Assembly (NCBI GenBank): GCA_003427395.1
Contig: BFEA01000400.1
Location: 519,755 to 547,864 of the forward strand
Origin: Chara braunii
Taxonomy: Eukaryota > Streptophyta > Charophyceae > Charales > Characeae
DNA length: 28,110 bases
Direction of reading: 5' to 3'
Below the pieces are notes generated by a model. That model was given only the letters and a program-made list of their open reading frames with translations. It was not told the DNA's origin and searched no databases. Position numbers and translations under genes: made by a program. This document shows positions 1-8,910 of this stretch, in pieces (the first letter of the stretch is position 1; each line of letters opens with the position of its first letter).

Positions 1-96
<96 letters not shown>

Positions 97-103
97 TCAG
101 ATT

Positions 104-158
<55 letters not shown>

Positions 159-162
159 TTAG

Positions 163-208
<46 letters not shown>

Positions 209-212
209 TCAG

Positions 213-248
<36 letters not shown>
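1..248. repeat. (CA)n then (ATCA)n microsatellite
   Basis: Pure CA dinucleotides run over 1-46 and pass directly into a tetranucleotide ATCA/TCAA tract to about 248. The tetranucleotide tract is broken by short variants (AATCAGATTA, AATTAGATCA, AATCAGATCA) spaced roughly 50-65 bp apart, so it has a weak higher-order period. It starts at the window edge, so its true length is unknown. No gene is seen here. Confidence 0.97.
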
Positions 249-250
<2 letters not shown>

Positions 251-414
251 CCCCTTTTTTGTTTAAATATTTTCAAATTTTGCATCTGCATTTTTTTAAA
301 ACACCTCATTTCCCTGCAAAAAACAGAAATTCATTTCTAAAAAAATACAGGTCAACCTAGGGACCATATATCTCATGATAAAAAATGACAAAAAAAAATT
401 CCTGCTTTTCTTTA
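249..414. other. AT-rich spacer, no gene
   Basis: This is low-complexity A/T-rich DNA ending in a TA dinucleotide run that forms the left flank of the inverted-repeat element beginning at about 415. The short open frames here are F/K-rich translations of homopolymers and are not credible genes. Confidence 0.7.
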
Positions 415-1189
415 TATATATATACAGGGTAACCGACGTTCGGACGAGCCGAACGCTCGAACTTGAACGCCCGAACGTATGGGACCCCTTGGGGATGCGT
501 TCGGCCATTTGGGCCGAACGCGGACCCAAAAAAAAAACAAAAAAAAAAAAAAACAAAAAAAAACTCTGAACACAAGATATGTTATGAAGAAAAATAAATT
601 AAGCAAGATTTGCCTGAGCATAACATTCAAATTCCTTACCAAATTTGAAATAAAAATAAAATACGAAAAACAAATACTAATAATAAAAAATAAAAATAAA
701 AATAAAAACATTTAGCGAGTGCGCGAGCACGTTTTCGACACCACCATCTTTGGAGATTTCTCTTTTTTCTTTGACATGGCTAAATGCCCTGAAAATTTCA
801 AGATGTGTACTTCACATAATGCAAAGCCCAGTTAAAAAGTTTCAAAAAATAATAAAATTGTTTAGACCCTGAACTAAAGTGAAAACAAAAAGTAAAAAGT
901 GAAAAAAAACGTGAACGAGCTCGTTTTGAGACCGCCATCTTTAGCGATTTTTAATTCTTATTTGGCTGATCCAAATGACTTGAAAAGTTATAGGCATCCA
1001 CCTAATGGCATAGAGAACTCACAAAAAACAAGTTAGAAAATAAAAGTTATTTTTACGCCGTGAAACAATTTTTGGCGGGGGCCGAACGCCGTCAAGTTCG
1101 GACCGCGTACGGGACCCCGAACGCCCATACGTACGGAGGTCTGCCCGGGGACCCCCATACGTACGGGCTGGTGACCCTGTATATATATA
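415..1189. mobile_element. Candidate MITE-like element with 20-bp TIRs
   Basis: The left end at 415-434 reads TATATATATACAGGGTAACC. The right end at 1170-1189 is its reverse complement with one mismatch (GGTGACCCTG followed by TATATATATA). Both ends sit in TA runs, which would fit a TA target-site preference. Just inside both ends are GC-rich subterminal blocks full of CCGAACG/CGTTCGG words (about 434-530 and 1078-1168). The middle is AT-rich and non-coding, with an internal duplicated segment (724-759 and 916-950, sharing CGAGC-CGTTTT and CCATCTTT). There is no transposase, so the element would be non-autonomous. TA microsatellites weaken the outer half of the TIR; the CAGGGT core and subterminal blocks are the better evidence. 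Confidence 0.5.
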
Positions 1190-1605
1190 TATTTTTTAAT
1201 CCAATTTAGTTCTTGATTTTTCAAAAATCCTAAACAAAGTCGGATTCAAAAAAAAAAAACATAGGAGTGTAGGGTTTCCAAGCCCTACACCCCCATATAT
1301 ATACATATATATATTTTTACGTATTTTTAGGGGTAAAAAAAAAATATTAAAAAAACAGGCCGCGGATTGGGCCTCATCGGCTGCGGCGGAGTTTCTCGGC
1401 CGCAGCGGCCGAAATGCGCGCGGCCTAGGCTGCAGGTGTCACATAGTCATGGGGCAATGCGACCCACATGCAAGTGTGAATAAAGAGGGAAAAATAACAC
1501 GACGAACATATAGAAGTGTTCGGTGCTCCTTTCAATCATGCAATAATTGACACGTACATTACCACAAACGCGCGGGACCACCAAGATGACTGTGTCAGTT
1601 CGTCC
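1190..1605. other. Spacer with a short hairpin, no gene
   Basis: The spacer includes a perfect 8-bp stem, GTGTAGGG at 1267-1274 and CCCTACAC at 1283-1290, flanked by TATATA on its right side, and a GC-rich CpG-dense patch at about 1360-1435. No coding region can be supported. The nearest open frame, at about 1516-1722, runs through repeat DNA and across an N. Confidence 0.5.
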
Positions 1606-1689
1606 ACCATAACCAGGGTTGTCGAGCCCCGGCCCCAGGGCCCCGGCGGGGGTCCGGGGGTCCGGGGGTGGGCACCCCCAACCCCGGCN
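1606..1689. repeat. GC-rich dispersed repeat, left copy
   Basis: The block begins CCAGGGTTGTC and becomes a run of CCCCGG, GGTCCGGGGG and ACCCCC words, able to fold as hairpins. It ends at an N at 1689, exactly where the duplicated LINE block starts. The reverse complement of 3513-3630 has the same order of words (CAGGGTTGTC, CCCTGGGG, CCCCGG), so this family flanks the duplicated block in inverted orientation. Confidence 0.6.
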
Positions 1690-3474
1690 TTTGCAAGGTT
1701 TAGTTCACATTTCATGGCGTAGTGGGTGTTCTTGATTTGGATAGCCTTGCCAACTCTTTGGTTAATGGAAACTTTTGAGGTAACTGTTACGAATTCACAA
1801 TATTGGGACTAGATAACTTTTATCAGTTTTTACGGCGTACTTCTCACTTGTCTTGAGAATGGTTGTGTGCCTGCTTAGTGAGATCTTTCGAAACTATTGC
1901 AATAGTTATGACTTCATAATATATAGGCTGGGTGTCCCGCTCTGTTTTTAATTTGTCTTCGCTTTTCAATCTAGTTCTCATCAGTTGTCAATTGTCTTCA
2001 AAATCCAGTGAGATCTTTCAAAATAATTATAAGGTCATTGGTCACTTCAGCATCTGATAATTTGTACACAGTTTGATTCGGATGTATCCTACGCATTCGT
2101 TTGAGCCTTCTCCAATGCCCAATCCTCATATGATAACGTCTCTACAAAATATGCTCCCCACCACTTCACTCTGTACGATGCCCGTTTGTTTTGAGAAATG
2201 TTTGGTAAAGTGATGATGTACATGCATCCGCCCTGCATGCTTGAATCACATACCCACAACCCTCTGTTAGCAACATGTTGGTTGGTAGGATCCCTAGGAG
2301 CACCCATTCCCGGTTCCATTCCCAATCCCATTTGGCGAAGTCCTTCCAATGGGCTGACCACCAGTCCCAAATTCTTTTGGAGGATGGACAGTCCCACCAC
2401 AAGTGGAACGTAGACTCAAGTGCCCAGGTACAACGAGTACAGGAAATTCTAATATCCATTCCTTTACTCGTGAGCCAGACTGACGACGGCGTCACCAGTG
2501 AAGAGAGCAGCCAAAGAACAGCTGCATGTTTCTGAGAAGGAAGGACCTTCAGTTGCCTCCACAGATTCGACAGCCCTATACTGAAAGTATCCGGTAGTCC
2601 TGGCAGTCTGCTTTGCCAACGCTCTGTAGCCACAGCTAACGGCTGCCTCGCCGGTGGAAAACCATCGGGTGACAGGCTCCTCTGGTACAGCATTAAGGAG
2701 TCTCCTTGCTTGCCTTTACCCCTCCACCCCCAGCCTGTCGGATCCAGCTTACATTTCATTATGTCTTGTTTACTCACCAGTTTGACTGTGTGGCGTTCTT
2801 CAATTTCCCAGGATTCTTCCATTCTGACTTGAGACAGGGATGATCCCAGAGAGGGGGGGGAGTCCTCATGACTTTTGAATACATGTTCCTCTAAGGCTGA
2901 AGTCCGAGCCCATTCTTCAAACTTTCTTGTGCCATCCTGCTCATAGGAGACCAGCTTCCAAAACGAGAGTTTGGGCTCCTCCTGATCACACGAGTACCAG
3001 GTACCAGGGGGATCAAGCCCATCTGGCGCTAAAAGGGCCTTCCAATCCTCAGGGATGGCTTCTATCAATAAGTACAGTTTTTCTTCTACTTGATTCAGAT
3101 TTCCCAAAAGTTCTCGAATCGTAGAAGAAGAGTGCCATTGCCCTAGGATCTCGTTCCAGATGTCCCTTACTCGCAGGATACCTTTCCTTACCCATTTGTC
3201 TCCAAAGGAGCCTGGGCATCTGTTGGCTTTGAATCTAGAGCCGTCAGACTGCAAAATATATGGATTATCAAACAACGACTGAATCAGAACTTCCTGTTTT
3301 GTTGCCGGTCTTCTCCATTCATCCGGTCTCATCTTCTTCCAGGCACTGATTACTCCTGCCCAAAAGGGGGAACAGATCTTCCTGTTTACGAATGAATCAA
3401 GCTGCAAACAAAGCCAAACATCCTCCTTCCTAGCCAGACCCCATTCTTCTGAGAGAATGTGCTCTCCCATTAGC
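1690..3474 (-). pseudogene. LINE fragment (C-terminal half), duplicate of 16906-18690
   Basis: By line-by-line reading, this 1785-bp block is identical to 16906-18690 (constant offset 15216), including a nine-G run. It carries on the minus strand the C-terminal half of a LINE ORF2-like protein, with the zf-RVT zinc-binding motif C-x2-C...H-x4-C near 2390-2480. The reading frame shifts near 2300, so the last 60-70 residues continue in the frame that stops at 2089. On the upstream (N-terminal) side the frame runs into the sequencing adapter at 3475, so its apparent first residues (MCIRDR) are adapter, not protein. An N precedes the block and an adapter follows it, so I read it as an assembly duplicate rather than a second genomic insertion. 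Confidence 0.85.
2078..2091. repeat. Variant TCGGAT-GT-ATCCTA dyad (duplicate of 17294)
   Basis: This is a near match to the 14-bp dyad seen repeatedly at 7.7-16.4 kb, with one arm base changed. It lies at the 3' end of the LINE reading frame and overlaps its stop codon region. The copy at 17294-17307 is the same site in the other copy of the block. Confidence 0.4.
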
Positions 3475-3512
3475 CTGTCTCTTATACACATCTAGATGTG
3501 TATAAGAGACAG
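3475..3512. other. Nextera mate-pair junction adapter (artefact)
   Basis: The 38 bases are the Tn5 mosaic end CTGTCTCTTATACACATCT followed at once by its reverse complement AGATGTGTATAAGAGACAG. This is the circularisation junction of Nextera mate-pair libraries. It is laboratory sequence left in the assembly. The DNA on its two sides came from the ends of one large fragment, so adjacency across it is not genomic. Confidence 0.98.
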
Positions 3513-3631
3513 GGGCGGGGGTGTTTTGGCGGGGGCGGGGGTCGGGTAGCCCCGCTGCGGGGGTCCGGGGGTGAAACCCCTACCCCGGCTTGGACCCCAG
3601 GGATCCCCGCGTGACAACCCTGACCATAACG
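3513..3631. repeat. GC-rich dispersed repeat, right copy (inverted)
   Basis: GGGCGGGGGT/CCCCGG words are followed by GATCCCCGCGTGACAACCCTGACC. It is the inverted counterpart of 1606-1689. It abuts the adapter, so it may have served as the shared repeat that confused the assembler. Confidence 0.6.
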
Positions 3632-4071
3632 CAATGCGCCGAACCCGACTCGTACTTCATGCAAGCGGCATTTAAATGCGCACAAGAAGACAGTCACAAA
3701 ACATCAGCCATGTTCTAACACGGGCGACAAGATCGCCTCGATAAGCCCCCTCAAAACCCCAGCCCCCGTCCCACACTCTGGGCATTGCCACGAAAACGAC
3801 CGTTGGCGAAGAAACAAAACCACAAGGAGCCGCTGCACTCCGTTACAAATACGAAGACGACACCATCGCATTCACTGCATTTCAGAAAGCACGCACATTC
3901 ACTGTCGAACGGACCTCGCACGACGGATCCAAACACTTGGACCAAACCGCCGCCAGGGTGGTCTTTGCGGAAGAGCCAAGCAGAAGACTTAGCACGCTGT
4001 CGGCGCGAATACCCTTACAAGGGTATCCGCCCTGGTTTTTGCAAATGACAGAAAAAATAAATTTGGCTTAA
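3632..4071 (+). pseudogene. Coding-like remnant, unknown product
   Basis: I do not recognise this. The frame ending with TAA at 4069-4071 is open back to a stop at 3742 (about 108 codons). Its composition is protein-like and of mixed character, with a segment reading RYKYEDDTIAFTAF and later PPWFLQMTEKINLA before the stop. It has no ATG near its start. Upstream, two other frames also look protein-like in succession: one opening near 3632 (QCAEPDSYFMQAAFKCAQED) and one around 3709-3780 (NTGDKIASISPLKTPAP). This is what a gene with two small indels would look like. It could be one internal exon plus noise, or pure chance. No domain was identified and no relation to the neighbouring rDNA-like segment is implied. 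Confidence 0.3.
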
Positions 4072-4489
4072 AGTTAAGTATACCGCGCGAGGCGCGGCTG
4101 CGTCTGTATGGTTACGATGACTGGAGGGTTGACTATAATAGGGAGTGTGTGGGCGCGCGGATTTGACACTCGTGATTTTTTTTATTGTTGATGATTAAAG
4201 GGCCGGCGTGACCACCGGCCAAATTTTGTCTTCCTGATTAAATAGGGACCAAAAAGATTGTCTCGTTGATTGATGTGCTTACTTGTGACTCGTGCGTGCG
4301 TGTGGAGGACGACATCGACTATAATGTGACTTATGAAGGCGTTTCGGTAGCTTGGCGCGTCGCGCATTGCCTGTTCATTTGAGCGTCCGCCAGCGCTAGA
4401 CCCAGACTTGGGCCCAGCGCTATTGGTTACGGTGCCGGACTTTCATTAGGGATATTCAGGGATCAAGGACGAGCGACGACAATGCGGGA
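4072..4489. other. Unassigned GC-moderate DNA
   Basis: No supportable gene. It contains a short stem, GGCCGG at 4201-4206 with CCGGCC at 4215-4220. It may be the start of the LSU-like segment that follows, but no conserved rRNA block was recognised here. Confidence 0.4.
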
Positions 4490-4900
4490 ATATCAGAGTG
4501 GTGCGAAGGAACCGAGGGGTTGAGGGCCTGGCAGGGCTATCCCCCTTGGTTTTGCCGTCCTCGACGCTCGATCGGTGGTGGCGTTTCCTAGATAATCCTC
4601 TTTTTGCACCGTATTTCTGTTCGTCTCGTTTACACTCCGGCGTGCCGTTGAACCGGACCAGCGCCATATTTAATGGCCACCGCGGCGCGGTCACGCGCTT
4701 CGGGTTCGATGAAGCCGCGCGGGGGTGCGTTGTATTCGCGGGTTGCCTGAGGTTTGATTACAAACTGTTGTGGTGGCCACACCCAAGTTACCCCTTTGTA
4801 GTACTGCGGGGAACCCCGTAGCAGTCACGTCCCGTGCTCAAGCCTCCGACGAGGGAACATGTGGGAATTGCAATCACCAGCAGGCGTGATGCCTGCTCCA
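4490..4900 (+). pseudogene. Possible diverged LSU rRNA 3' portion
   Basis: Several short blocks occur in the order and spacing of domains V-VI of eukaryotic large-subunit rRNA. CCCCCTTGGTTTTG at 4541-4554 resembles CCCCCTTGATTTTG. A GTGGCGTTTC block lies near 4577. CTGAGGTTTGATTAC lies near 4748. CCTCCGACGAGGGAAC at 4843-4858 resembles the sarcin-ricin region CCTAGTACGAGAGGAAC. The distance from the first to the last block (about 308 nt) is close to what I recall from yeast. Against function, the peptidyl-transferase loop (GGGATAACTGGC) is not recognisable and the sarcin-ricin loop lacks a base. The assignment leans on the much clearer SSU start downstream, which has the expected rDNA order. 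Homology is tentative. Confidence 0.3.
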
Positions 4901-6575
4901 ACAGGTGGGCGGTGCCGGCCAGGGGACAGCCGGTAGTATCAGGACCGAGCTTCTTCGACGGGCCGGTCATTGTTCCTCCGCTTCGGTCCCCTCCCCCTAT
5001 GAGTACCGGGGGGGGGTCTACTTAATACCATTCGGGAGGGCCAACAATGCATCTCTGGGTGGCGGGCACTAAGGTTGCCTGCGGTGCGCTAGGTGGCCTC
5101 GGAGTATTCTCTGTCCGCAAGCGGGGAGGTGGGGCGCGAGGAGAGAGCCACGGGTGGGCTGCGGCGGGGTAACTATCAGACCGGGGTTAAAGGTAGGCAG
5201 TGGGGGCGGGAGCACGGAGACAGCTAGGAAAGGGGGAGGGGAGATGGCGGAGAGGAAAAATGATGATACCCCTCGATTCCGCACGTAACTGGGTGAACTG
5301 AACTGGTAGGTGGGGGTCTTAGCCCCGGGCGATTTCGAATTTGATGTCAGTTTCAGTGATAAGTCAGTAGGTAATAAGGTTAGTAAGAAGAAGACCGCGT
5401 GGAGTCATGGCGGGAAAAGGGAAGGAGGGGTGAAAAAGTCGAAGGTGTTAGTTGATTCTAGACGGGATCAGTCGAGGAAGGTTAGTAGATATGGGTTTTG
5501 AGGTAGGGCGAAGCGAATAGTGAAGACAAAATTAGTGGAAAGTAAGTAGAAAGGGAGTTAGTAGAAAAATGTTAGTGCGTGGAAGGTGGCAGGGTACCGA
5601 CGCACCTGGCCTCGTTTTAGCGGGAGGTTCATCGGAGATCCGGGCTGGTTGCTGATCACTCGGTCAGGGGCAGCGGGCGCTGCGGTTGAAGTTTGCAGAG
5701 AGAGAAAGCGGAGCGGACTGGCAGCGGGCGAGCAGATAGCGCAGGTCGGCATCAGCGGGGGAGGTTTAAGAGTGACGATGTACCTGCCCGTGCTTTAAGG
5801 GCAGGTTCGTTCGTCATTATTCATGTGCAGCCCGGGCCCACATCAGCCCGTATTGGTGCCTATTACCGTCTGGAAAGACCACTATCTTAGCGGCACACTC
5901 GTGGTCAGTCGCTCGATCCTCGCCGGGTCTTGCCCAACCGGGGGATTCGTCTCTAAGGTTTGCTTTGGCTGTTGGTACCTGGCGGTGCTGGTTGCCGGGT
6001 ACGGTCGTATGTGGAGCAAGGAAAACGAAGCAGACTGCTAAGAAGGAGAGAGAGAAGACTTACCCCGAAAGACGAAGGCTGCGGGTGAACAGTGGAAGAT
6101 CTAGTTTTTTTTTTTTTTATCCTATCGGAGGAAGCAACCCTCCTTCTTGTTCCCCTGCACAGATGACTGGCCAACAATTTATATTACCATATTCTGGCGG
6201 AAGGATTCATTTCGATTCCTGCTTACCATAGTGAACGGGGATTCCTTCTTGCTCTGAGTCTGATACGATTGCTTAGATTGAGAGCATCAGTAGAATGGAG
6301 CTATGGAAAGGGGAGCTTGGCAGCGGGGTTAAAGACTCATCTGTTGGTCGGGACGTGCTCAGAAAATGCACTTGACTACTCTCTCTCTCTTTCCCCATGT
6401 AGAACGTACACTGGCCGATCTATTCGAAGAATTGTGCGCCATCGAGATGCGCACTCACTTAATCTATGGTTGACGAAGTCCAGTAGAAGATAGCACCTTT
6501 ACTCTTTTAGCAGGCAGGGAGGGGGGGGGGGGGGGGAGTGTGTGCGAGTACAGTTACGTTTACTACTAAACCCAC
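4901..6575. other. Putative rDNA intergenic spacer, no gene
   Basis: This lies between the LSU-like and SSU-like segments. It holds no convincing ORF. It shows G-rich and GTAG-rich stretches (5150-5600), a poly-T run (6105-6119), a CT run (6380-6391) and a long G run (about 6519-6537). A stem at 4881-4897 (GCAGGC-GTGAT-GCCTGC) lies near its left edge. If the flanking assignments hold, this is the intergenic and external transcribed spacer of an rDNA repeat. No promoter motif was recognised. Confidence 0.35.
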
Positions 6576-7560
6576 CGCCTGGCTGACCTTACCAGTAGTC
6601 CCTGCTCGGGTGGCAAGTTAAGCCATGCATGTCAAAGCGTAGGCATACTGTGCTACTGGACTACGAACGGTTCACAGAATCAGTAAGTGTTGTCGGAGTC
6701 CTCCCTACCTCTTGGATAGTTGGGGTGCCTCTAAGGATAAAACGTGCAGCACACCTCGACCTCCGGACACGGACAAACTCGGCAAAGCGGGGCATTGGTA
6801 GAAAAATGGGGATGACTAGCGAAGGGAGGACGTACCTGGCCCCGGACTTACTGTTGCATGAGGAGGGAGGATTATGCGGGATGAGTAAGTCAACCGAAGA
6901 AAGGGACTGTGGGACTGTTGGCTTACCTGTTGGCTAGTATGCCGCTTGTCCCGTCAGCCGAAGCAACGAGAGGACCAGCCGTGAGGCTGTAGATTTACCA
7001 GTCGACAACAAAGCTGACCAGCCTCTGGGAGCGTGGTAACGAGAGACAAACCGCGGGATTGAAGATTTGCCCGCAGGTTGATGCTCTGCCTATAGCACTA
7101 AGCAACGCAGCTACAGGCCGGCCGCGAGGAGTAGGCTTAGCCACTGGCCGGCGTGTTGACCTTCTTACGGTGTGGAGTGGCTGAATTGAGCCTCATGAGT
7201 ACAGGCTTGTCCATAGTTAATGCGCTTGGAGTGGCGAGCTCGGCGGAAACACGGAGTCTTTGGGAAGAGGGACCTCGTTGTGGACAGGAGGGCCATCTGG
7301 GTGCCAACGGTGGAGGACTCAGCAGGGATTAACCAGACTGACTGCGGACTTTGGCCGCCATTGCGGGGCCCTCAGGCGCGTCAAGGTATCAAGGCCCTCT
7401 CCTGCGAGTCTGAGCGCACCCTTCTTGGATCTGAGAGACTAAACCTTTCTACTTCTGCCCTTCTCACTCTAAGTCTATTCTATTGGTCCTGAGAGGAAGG
7501 CGGCAGGCGGGATTGCAACCCGTAATCCGTGCCAAAACCTCTGTGGGAGGTTCACCCCAC
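6576..7560 (+). pseudogene. Diverged 18S (SSU) rRNA 5' domain, truncated
   Basis: The segment opens with CGCCTGGCTGACCTTACCAG, matching the universal 18S start (CCTGGTTGATCCTGCCAG). It continues with AGTAGTC and a perfect TTAAGCCATGCATGTC at 6618-6633. Further collinear 18S blocks follow: ACGAACGGTTCA...AATCAGT at 6663-6684; TTGGATAGTTGGGGTGCC...ACGTGCA at 6713-6748; GGGGCATTGGTAGAAAAATGG near 6789-6809; GTGGTAACGAGAGAC at 7033-7047; GGAAGGCGGCAGGCG at 7495-7509. Ordinary 18S reaches the last block by about nt 420, but here it is about 920 nt in. Roughly 170 nt (about 6815-6985) and 370 nt (about 7115-7490) look inserted. Similarity fades before the 530 loop and tandem repeats begin at 7653. 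It is either an rDNA pseudogene or rDNA of a divergent organism joined into the contig. Confidence 0.7.
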
Positions 7561-7652
7561 CGATTGCGGGAGCTCTGCCGGGACTTAGGAGGGGTTATGG
7601 AGGTAGAGATCTGGAAGGTAACCATTGCATCTCCTCTATATACCTTGGTGTC

Positions 7653-7960
7653 ACGATATCGCAAGGAAGGGGCATGCCGGGAGAAATCCATTCATAGGCT
7701 CTGTTCCGTTCGCACATTTCCCGATTGACAATCTCGTCGCATGCATTTTGTTTCGGATGCATCCGATTCACTGTTCTGGAAGATGTCAACTTGGGAGGCG
7801 ATGGCCCTGCACATTAGACGAAATATTACCCAAACCTGACACGATGTCGCAAGGAAGGGGCAAGCCGGGAGAGGTCCTATCATAGCATCTGTTCCGTGCG
7901 CAAATTTCTCGTTTAGCAATCTCATGTCATGAATTCTGTTTCGGATGCATCCGACTCACT
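7653..7960. repeat. 188-bp tandem repeat, two diverged copies
   Basis: Copies start at 7653 (ACGATATCGCAAGGAAGGGG) and 7841 (ACGATGTCGCAAGGAAGGGG). They share TCTGTTCCGT-CGCA, GCAATCTC-like and TTTCGGATGCATCCGA words. Both carry the 14-bp dyad at offset 100 (7753 and 7941). The copies are clearly diverged, so this is an old duplication, not an assembly error. Confidence 0.8.
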
Positions 7961-8780
7961 GTCAAGTCGACATGCCATCCATGCGAGACTCCGGCGTGTC
8001 AAAGGGTGGGTTTGATGACGGGAAAGGACATCGCCTTCTGATTTCACATCTTCCATATTTCTAAATCCGAGGCATCCGCACCGGGATTCTTGCCATGAAA
8101 ATAAATGTGGATAAAGGAATTCCCCCTGAGCGCTTCATCCCTCCTGTCGTGGGTTTTGCAATGATTCCGGCCCTGGCATGTTGTGGACGCGTGTCAGGCT
8201 TGGGTAAGCTTCTGCCTAGGACTTCTGTTGGCAGGTGAACACTGTGCCGGGTTTGGATGAGCTTTCGCCTTTTGAGCGACTTCGGCATGAATCAGTTGGA
8301 CTCGTGTCCGGATATTCGTACTTTGCGTAGGCTTCGTTTCTAGTGCGATATAGGACTTTCCGGCTTGTGTTGCACTTCGGTTCAGCTCATATTCGGAATG
8401 ACAGTGGTAGGTAGGGTTTGTTCTTTCTTGGCTCTGCGAAAAGAACGTGTCATGTCGACTGTGTGAAAACGTCTTTTGTGGATGAGGTGGTGTCATGTAG
8501 GCTATACGGCGTCGGTGTGCTGTTCCGTTCCTCCCGCAGATATCCAGAAACGCATGTTCTGTACACGGCGGCGTGGGTCGTCCAACTTTTCCTTTCGGCT
8601 CAATGTGCTTTAAGGCGTGGGCTTTGGTGATTTTTGGAAATCCCGCATCTGCTTTCGAACGGGTCCTTGTATGACTTCTAGAAAACACTTCGTTGGTTTG
8701 GTGAACTTCTGAAAGCCTCTGCGTGCTTTGCAATGCAATGTGGAACAATTTCCGATTGACGACCTTATGTGAGGGCTTTG
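7961..8780. other. Spacer upstream of small ORF, no supported gene
   Basis: The region holds T/G-rich DNA with several phrases repeated loosely, such as TTGGGTAAGCTT and TTTGGATGAGCTT around 8202 and 8253. A 184-codon open frame exists on the minus strand (8194-8748), but its composition is Pro/Thr/Arg/His-rich without a hydrophobic core, and I do not support it. This stretch is a plausible promoter region for the gene starting downstream of 8783. Confidence 0.45.
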
Positions 8781-8782
8781 CC

Positions 8783-8790
8783 TATAAAAA
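8783..8790 (+). promoter_or_regulatory. TATA box candidate
   Basis: TATAAAAA in a G/C-containing context, 58 nt before the first ATG (8848) and 121 nt before the second in-frame ATG (8911) of the small ORF. Transcription start about 30 nt downstream would leave a short leader. Position and motif fit a RNA polymerase II core promoter. Confidence 0.45.
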
Positions 8791-8910
8791 ACTGTTGGGC
8801 GTTACAACTGGTGTGGGCCTCGTGAGGGAAATTATCATTCACCGACATTGTTTACGACGATCTCCGCGTCCGTATGTTTGTCCATGTGTGCGTGTTGTGT
8901 AGGGAGTATA

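Noticed and set aside
1516-1722. 68-codon open frame on the plus strand
   Set aside because: It passes through a GC-rich hairpin repeat and an N into duplicated LINE flank.
7800-7860. Continuation of 18S suggested by AAATATTACCCAAACCTGACACG
   Set aside because: It resembles an 18S word, but it lies at the junction of two 188-bp tandem units, out of order with the SSU blocks ending near 7560.
8194-8748. 184-codon open frame on the minus strand
   Set aside because: Pro/Thr/Arg/His-rich with no domain or hydrophobic core; it lies in the likely upstream region of the plus-strand ORF.
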